Source: Desulfoplanes formicivorans
GTDB taxonomy: Bacteria > Desulfobacterota > Desulfovibrionia > Desulfovibrionales > Desulfomicrobiaceae
Direction of reading: 5' to 3'
Assembly (NCBI RefSeq): GCF_001748225.1
Contig: NZ_BDFE01000020.1
Location: 194,138 to 258,137, forward strand
DNA length: 64,000 nucleotides
A program made the translations under genes and the position numbers. Positions within the stretch are counted from its first letter, which is position 1. The number at the start of each line of letters is the position of its first letter. Of this stretch, positions 60,352 to 64,000 are shown in pieces. The notes below the pieces were generated by a model. That model ran no database searches, had not been told where the DNA came from, and saw only the letters and a program-made list of their open reading frames with translations.

Positions 60352-61232
60352 TGACTTCGTTTTTTGACGGAACTTCTGTCTTGGAAAAGTCGCCGACCAT
60401 TAAAGATGATGAGTTTTTCAAACTGCGTGGTTTCATTTATGATAAGTGTGGCATCTATATAGCTGATAATCGTAAGTATCTTTTGGAAAATCGTTTGCTG
60501 AACCGTCTTAAGGTCTTGGGTCTCAATCATTTTGGTGAATATTACGAATATTTAAAGTACGATCCAGGTGCCCGCCAAGAACTCAAGGCTCTTTATATTG
60601 TCATCACGACAAACGAGACCAGTTTTTATCGAAATCCTGCTCAACTCAAGATTCTGGAAGACGGGTTGCTGCAATCTTTGTTGGATAGTCAGAAACAGCG
60701 GGGATCAAGGGAACTGCACATCTGGTCGGCGGGCTGTTCCACAGGTGAGGAACCGTATACATTGGCGATGATCGCTCATGAAGTCCTGGGCCCTCAGCTA
60801 GGCGGTTGGAATATCCGTATCTCTGCCAGTGATCTTTCCGAAGGAGTTCTTGTCAGTGCGCGTAAAGGCGAATATGCTCCTTATTCGCTCAGGACCACTC
60901 CTTCTCATATCAAGGCCAAATATTTTGACCAAGTGAAAGGAGGAAGGTATAGGGTCAAAGATATCGTCAAACAGATGGTCACTTTTCACCCCATTAATCT
61001 GAAGGATTGGGCGCAGATTCGGTCGGTAAGACGTTCGCATCTGATTTTTTGTCGCAATGTGCTCATCTATTTTGACGAGCCCATGAAAAAGCAAGTCATA
61101 AGTTGTTTTTATGGCAATCTTTATCAAGGCGGGTATCTTTTTATAGGTCATTCGGAATCATTGCATAACATCTCTCGGGCGTTTACTCCGCAACATTATC
61201 CGGGAACCATTGTGTACAAAAAAGGAACATGA
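60351..61232 (+). CDS. cheR: Chemotaxis protein methyltransferase CheR
   Basis: 293 residues from ATG 60351 (GAGG 6 bp upstream). N-terminal helical domain, then SAM-dependent methyltransferase: TTNETSFYRN, SAM-binding WSAGCSTGEEPYT, FCRNVLIYFD and GHSESL. Methylates receptor glutamates, opposing CheB. Confidence 0.94.
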   Translation: MTSFFDGTSVLEKSPTIKDDEFFKLRGFIYDKCGIYIADNRKYLLENRLLNRLKVLGLNHFGEYYEYLKYDPGARQELKALYIVITTNETSFYRNPAQLKILEDGLLQSLLDSQKQRGSRELHIWSAGCSTGEEPYTLAMIAHEVLGPQLGGWNIRISASDLSEGVLVSARKGEYAPYSLRTTPSHIKAKYFDQVKGGRYRVKDIVKQMVTFHPINLKDWAQIRSVRRSHLIFCRNVLIYFDEPMKKQVISCFYGNLYQGGYLFIGHSESLHNISRAFTPQHYPGTIVYKKGT

Positions 61233-61234
61233 GC

Positions 61235-61642
61235 ATGGCTATCGACGAAAAAGATCGGCGGCAATTTGCCCGTTTGCCACGTCAGTTCAGAATGGAGATC
61301 AGTGCCTTCACCTTTCCCCTGTCCAAAATGCGACCCTTTGATGTTACTGGGGTCGATATCGGTGAGGGCGGGGTGGCTGTCCGTTGTCCCAAGGAATTTG
61401 GCGTGGGAGAGCAGGTCCAGCTCAAGATCTATATTCCCAAGTTGAACCGGTATCATCCAGGATTTTTCAAGGTATTCGAACATGATCTCGGCCAATATAT
61501 TGTTGCTGTTGCCAAAATAGCATGGAGCAAATCCGATCCTGACCAGGGAGATTATATGTACGGTTTGGAATTCGTGGATGTATATGAAGATGATTTGAAG
61601 GCGCTGCATAACCTGATCCGAAACGGTCTCGAACAAGGCTAG
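61235..61642 (+). CDS. PilZ-domain c-di-GMP receptor
   Basis: 135 residues. ATG 61235 has AAAGGA 8 bp upstream; ATG 61229 would overlap cheR but leaves little spacing. RRQFARLPRQFRMEIS carries the RxxxR arginines, and the second motif is DIGEGG (Gly for Ser). The rest fits the PilZ barrel. Likely links c-di-GMP to the chemosensory output. Confidence 0.88.
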   Translation: MAIDEKDRRQFARLPRQFRMEISAFTFPLSKMRPFDVTGVDIGEGGVAVRCPKEFGVGEQVQLKIYIPKLNRYHPGFFKVFEHDLGQYIVAVAKIAWSKSDPDQGDYMYGLEFVDVYEDDLKALHNLIRNGLEQG

Positions 61643-61681
61643 GCACATTACAAATGTGCTGACTCTGGTTTGGAGAGTGAG

Positions 61682-62053
61682 ATGACGACGAAACATATAC
61701 TTATTGTGGATGATTCCAAAACCGTACGTAATCTGGTGGCCTTCATCCTGAAAAAGGAAGGATTTCGGGTGACGACCGCTGAAGATGGACTTGATGGCCT
61801 GGAAAAATTGTATTCCCAAAATGAGATCCATCTTATTGTTTCGGACGTGAATATGCCGCGGATGGATGGGTTCTCGTTCATCAAGGCGGTTCGTGAACAG
61901 CAGGGATACAGGGATTTGCCCATCGTGGTCCTTTCCACAGAGGGGCAGGAAAAGGATATCCAAAGGGGCATGAGCCTTGGAGCCAATTTATACATGATCA
62001 AACCGGCGCAACCAGAAAAATTGGTACGGAATGTCAAGATGCTTCTTGGATAG
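61682..62053 (+). CDS. cheY: CheY-like response regulator
   Basis: 123 residues, a single receiver domain. ILIVDDSKTVRN, phospho-acceptor in LIVSDVNMPRMDG, switch Ser/Thr in VVLSTEG and Lys in MIKPAQPE. ATG 61682 has GGAGAG upstream; a TTG at 61670 is rejected. Phosphorylated by the next gene's CheA. Confidence 0.93.
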   Translation: MTTKHILIVDDSKTVRNLVAFILKKEGFRVTTAEDGLDGLEKLYSQNEIHLIVSDVNMPRMDGFSFIKAVREQQGYRDLPIVVLSTEGQEKDIQRGMSLGANLYMIKPAQPEKLVRNVKMLLG

Positions 62054-62121
62054 CAGATCGATTCCGGTTCCGGGAAGAGAAAAAAGCAGTCAACAATCGT
62101 CGTGGCTTATGAGGAATCGTC

Positions 62122-64000
62122 ATGAACCAAGAGTTTATGGATCCTGAAGTTTTTTCTGAATTTATTGTTGAGGCGCGGGAGCATCTGGAAAATATCGAGC
62201 CTTCTCTGCTTGAGCTTGAAAAGAATCCAGATGATCCTGGGCTGCTTGATGATATTTTTCGACTCATGCACTCCCTAAAAGGTGCTTCCGGTTTTCTCGG
62301 GTTGAGCCGGATAAACGGGTTGACGCACAAGGCAGAAAATATTCTTGACGAAATCCGTAAAGGCAACATGAACCTGACTCCGGCCATAACCGACCTGATC
62401 CTCGTATCCACCGACGCCCTCAAGGCCATGGTTGAAAATTTGGAACAAAACGCGGTGGAAGGGGATGTGGAAACATCATCCATTATTGAAAAAATTGATA
62501 ATTTGCTCAAGGATGGACATCAGTCTGTCACTCAAGATGCGTCATCTGTTGCTTCTCCCAACCCGCACCCATCTGTATCCCCGCCCCAAGACGATGCCGA
62601 GGAAGTCCGGCCTGCTATGGAGTCTATGGAAGATGTGGAACCAGAACTTGCTTCACAGGGGTATGAACTGACTCTGGTTAACCAGGACCATCTGGGGGAC
62701 TTTCTTGAAGAGGCCCGGGAGATTCTGGAGCAGCTCAACGAGAATCTTCTGGACCTTGAAAAAAATCCCGAATCCGGTGGAGATATTGTTAATGATATCT
62801 TCAGGTTTTTCCATAATCTCAAGGGAAATAGCGGCATTATCGGGTACAAGGAGCTCAATAAACTTACTCATGAGGCTGAGACCCTGCTGAACAAGGTCAG
62901 AAAGGAGGAAGTTCCGGTTACCCATGGGTTGGTGGATCTTCTTCTTAACGTTGTAGACTCCATGGATGCATTGCTTGCGTGCATTCAGTTGGACGGCCGT
63001 GTCATTCCCGTGGATGTTTCCGCCATTATCCAGCGTGTTAGATACCTGCTGGAAACCGGCGAGATCAAGGCGCCTGAAAACGAGGGCCCCAATCAGGAGC
63101 AGCCCGATACTGGATCGTCGCAGGAAGGTCAGGATGAGTCTGCTGTAATGGTTGACCCCGAAGATGTGCAGATTTTTTCCCAGACGGTTGCCCAGCAATT
63201 GAGCAACCTGGATTTTGCGTTGTCTGCTTTGGAAGAAGATAGCACTCAACAACAGATTATTGATGGGTTGTACCGTTCCCTGGTCAGCATCCAGAATGCT
63301 TCCGGTTATATGGGCATGGACGAGATTAATGCCTATGTCCAACGGGTGACTGCCCTGGTGGACCAGGCTCGTTCAGCAGATATGGATTTTACGGCCCTTA
63401 TCGACATATTGCGTCAAGAACGGGATATTGTCAGAGAAAAGATCAATGCGGAACTTGATCAACTGGGAGAGGCCCCATTGGACCACCTGGTGGCTACCAG
63501 TTGGGGAAACGGTCGGGAAGAGGATGCGGTGTCTGCTGAAGAGCCCAGGCCATGCGAACCCGAAACGATTGCATCTGACACGCAACCGTCTCGGCAGGAA
63601 CATGGTGCGTCCAGCCCGGAAAGGCCACAACCCGTTGCGACATCCCCTCAACCGGCATCACAGCCAGGCAAACCTGCGGCCAAGAGCAGCGGGACCCCGG
63701 CAGCGCATCGGGCCAAACTTACCTCAACCATCCGGGTGGATCACACCAAGCTGGATCATCTCATGAATCTCATCGGAGAGTTGATCATTAACCGGAACCG
63801 GTTTGCCATGCTCGCCAGGGGCCTTGAAGAGGGCCAGGATGTCGGCGAAATTGCCCAGAAACTGAGCGAAACCACCTATTCCGTTGGTCGCATTTCTGAT
63901 GACCTTCAGGACACGATCATGAACGTGCGTATGGTTCCTGTCCAATCCGTGTTTTCCCGGTTTCCTCGGCTGGTCAGGGATTTGGCTCAGAAAAGTGGCA
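62122..64000 (+). CDS. cheA: CheA histidine kinase with three Hpt-like domains (3' end outside window)
   Basis: 626 codons, open at the window edge. Hpt1 with His50 (LMHSLKGASGFLG), an acidic/Pro-rich linker, Hpt2 with His231 (FFHNLKGNSGIIG), a third Hpt-like segment (about 348-445) in which the His is Val (LVSIQNASGYMGM), a long Pro/Gln/Ser-rich linker (about 460-540), and the dimerisation domain beginning TIRVDHTKLDHLMNLIGELI. ATP-binding and CheW-like domains must follow. Two phosphorylatable Hpt domains would allow more than one output (CheY and, for example, the HD-GYP regulator). Confidence 0.93.
   Translation, partial: MNQEFMDPEVFSEFIVEAREHLENIEPSLLELEKNPDDPGLLDDIFRLMHSLKGASGFLGLSRINGLTHKAENILDEIRKGNMNLTPAITDLILVSTDALKAMVENLEQNAVEGDVETSSIIEKIDNLLKDGHQSVTQDASSVASPNPHPSVSPPQDDAEEVRPAMESMEDVEPELASQGYELTLVNQDHLGDFLEEAREILEQLNENLLDLEKNPESGGDIVNDIFRFFHNLKGNSGIIGYKELNKLTHEAETLLNKVRKEEVPVTHGLVDLLLNVVDSMDALLACIQLDGRVIPVDVSAIIQRVRYLLETGEIKAPENEGPNQEQPDTGSSQEGQDESAVMVDPEDVQIFSQTVAQQLSNLDFALSALEEDSTQQQIIDGLYRSLVSIQNASGYMGMDEINAYVQRVTALVDQARSADMDFTALIDILRQERDIVREKINAELDQLGEAPLDHLVATSWGNGREEDAVSAEEPRPCEPETIASDTQPSRQEHGASSPERPQPVATSPQPASQPGKPAAKSSGTPAAHRAKLTSTIRVDHTKLDHLMNLIGELIINRNRFAMLARGLEEGQDVGEIAQKLSETTYSVGRISDDLQDTIMNVRMVPVQSVFSRFPRLVRDLAQKSG

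Overview
The window looks like a piece of a chromosome from an anaerobic Desulfobacterota (deltaproteobacterial) organism, most likely in or near Desulfovibrionales. This is an inference from gene content: an ADP-forming acetyl-CoA synthetase beside a DRTGG-domain phosphotransacetylase-like protein, a DUF4390-NtrY-NtrX cluster, a Tol-Pal operon following a PHP phosphatase, and a compact nif/isc-type cluster. Genes are dense, with frequent 1-25 bp overlaps. One AT-rich accessory region lies at about 7.7-11.7 kb. There is no rRNA, CRISPR array or prophage.

Layout. 1-7707 (minus): a four-gene operon wecB, nfrB-like, nfrA-like, DUF4434. It predicts a c-di-GMP-controlled N-acetylmannosamine exopolysaccharide: WecB makes UDP-ManNAc, the NfrB-like inner-membrane glycosyltransferase carries C-terminal MshEN domains, the NfrA-like TPR/outer-membrane protein would export, and the DUF4434 protein is a secreted putative glycoside hydrolase. 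7708-11657: an AT-rich spacer, then a decayed chromosomal integron with two cassettes whose attC sites can be delimited to the base, an attI region, and an intI pseudogene with frameshifts, an internal deletion and loss of a catalytic Arg. A probable transposase remnant follows. 11658-13409: a periplasmic-sensor diguanylate cyclase and tRNA-Pro(TGG). 13672-21290: a long plus-strand run with a SelD-N-terminus-like FAD protein, two selenodomain/arsenosugar-type transferases, a kinase-like protein, and a thiamine/iron/polyamine-type ABC importer. 21421-23021: an NSS-family Na+ symporter with its 31-residue MetS-type small subunit. 23124-28813: DMT transporter, APH-like kinase, APS-kinase-like protein, miaB, bifunctional nuclease, PHP phosphatase. 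28891-33219: tolQRAB-pal. 33558-36315: TusA-like carrier, IscS-like protein, Rrf2 regulator, IscU-like scaffold, MOSC protein.

36408-39805: phosphotransacetylase-like regulator and ADP-forming acetyl-CoA synthetase. 40465-44921: a GAF-GGDEF cyclase divergent from two glycosyltransferases. 44933-50085: rlmH, DUF4390, NtrY, NtrX. 50139-54974: PilZ-like protein, small membrane protein, lipoprotein, engB, upp, uraA. 55285-55361: tRNA-Pro(CGG). 55574-64000: a chemosensory operon with an HD-GYP response regulator, cheB, a HEAT-repeat protein, cheR, PilZ, cheY and the start of cheA (three Hpt-like domains, the third without its His).

Three threads stand out. (1) c-di-GMP signalling is heavily represented: two cyclases with intact active and inhibitory sites, an HD-GYP phosphodiesterase, two PilZ-type proteins and the MshEN domains of the polysaccharide synthase. 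(2) The IscS-like protein has Ala where the PLP-binding Lys should be, as in the desulfurase-inactive Archaeoglobus fulgidus IscS, which points to iron-sulfur assembly fed by sulfide or a TusA carrier. (3) The integron remnant is a fossil of cassette capture, and its attI-proximal cassette gene is itself interrupted by one nonsense codon.
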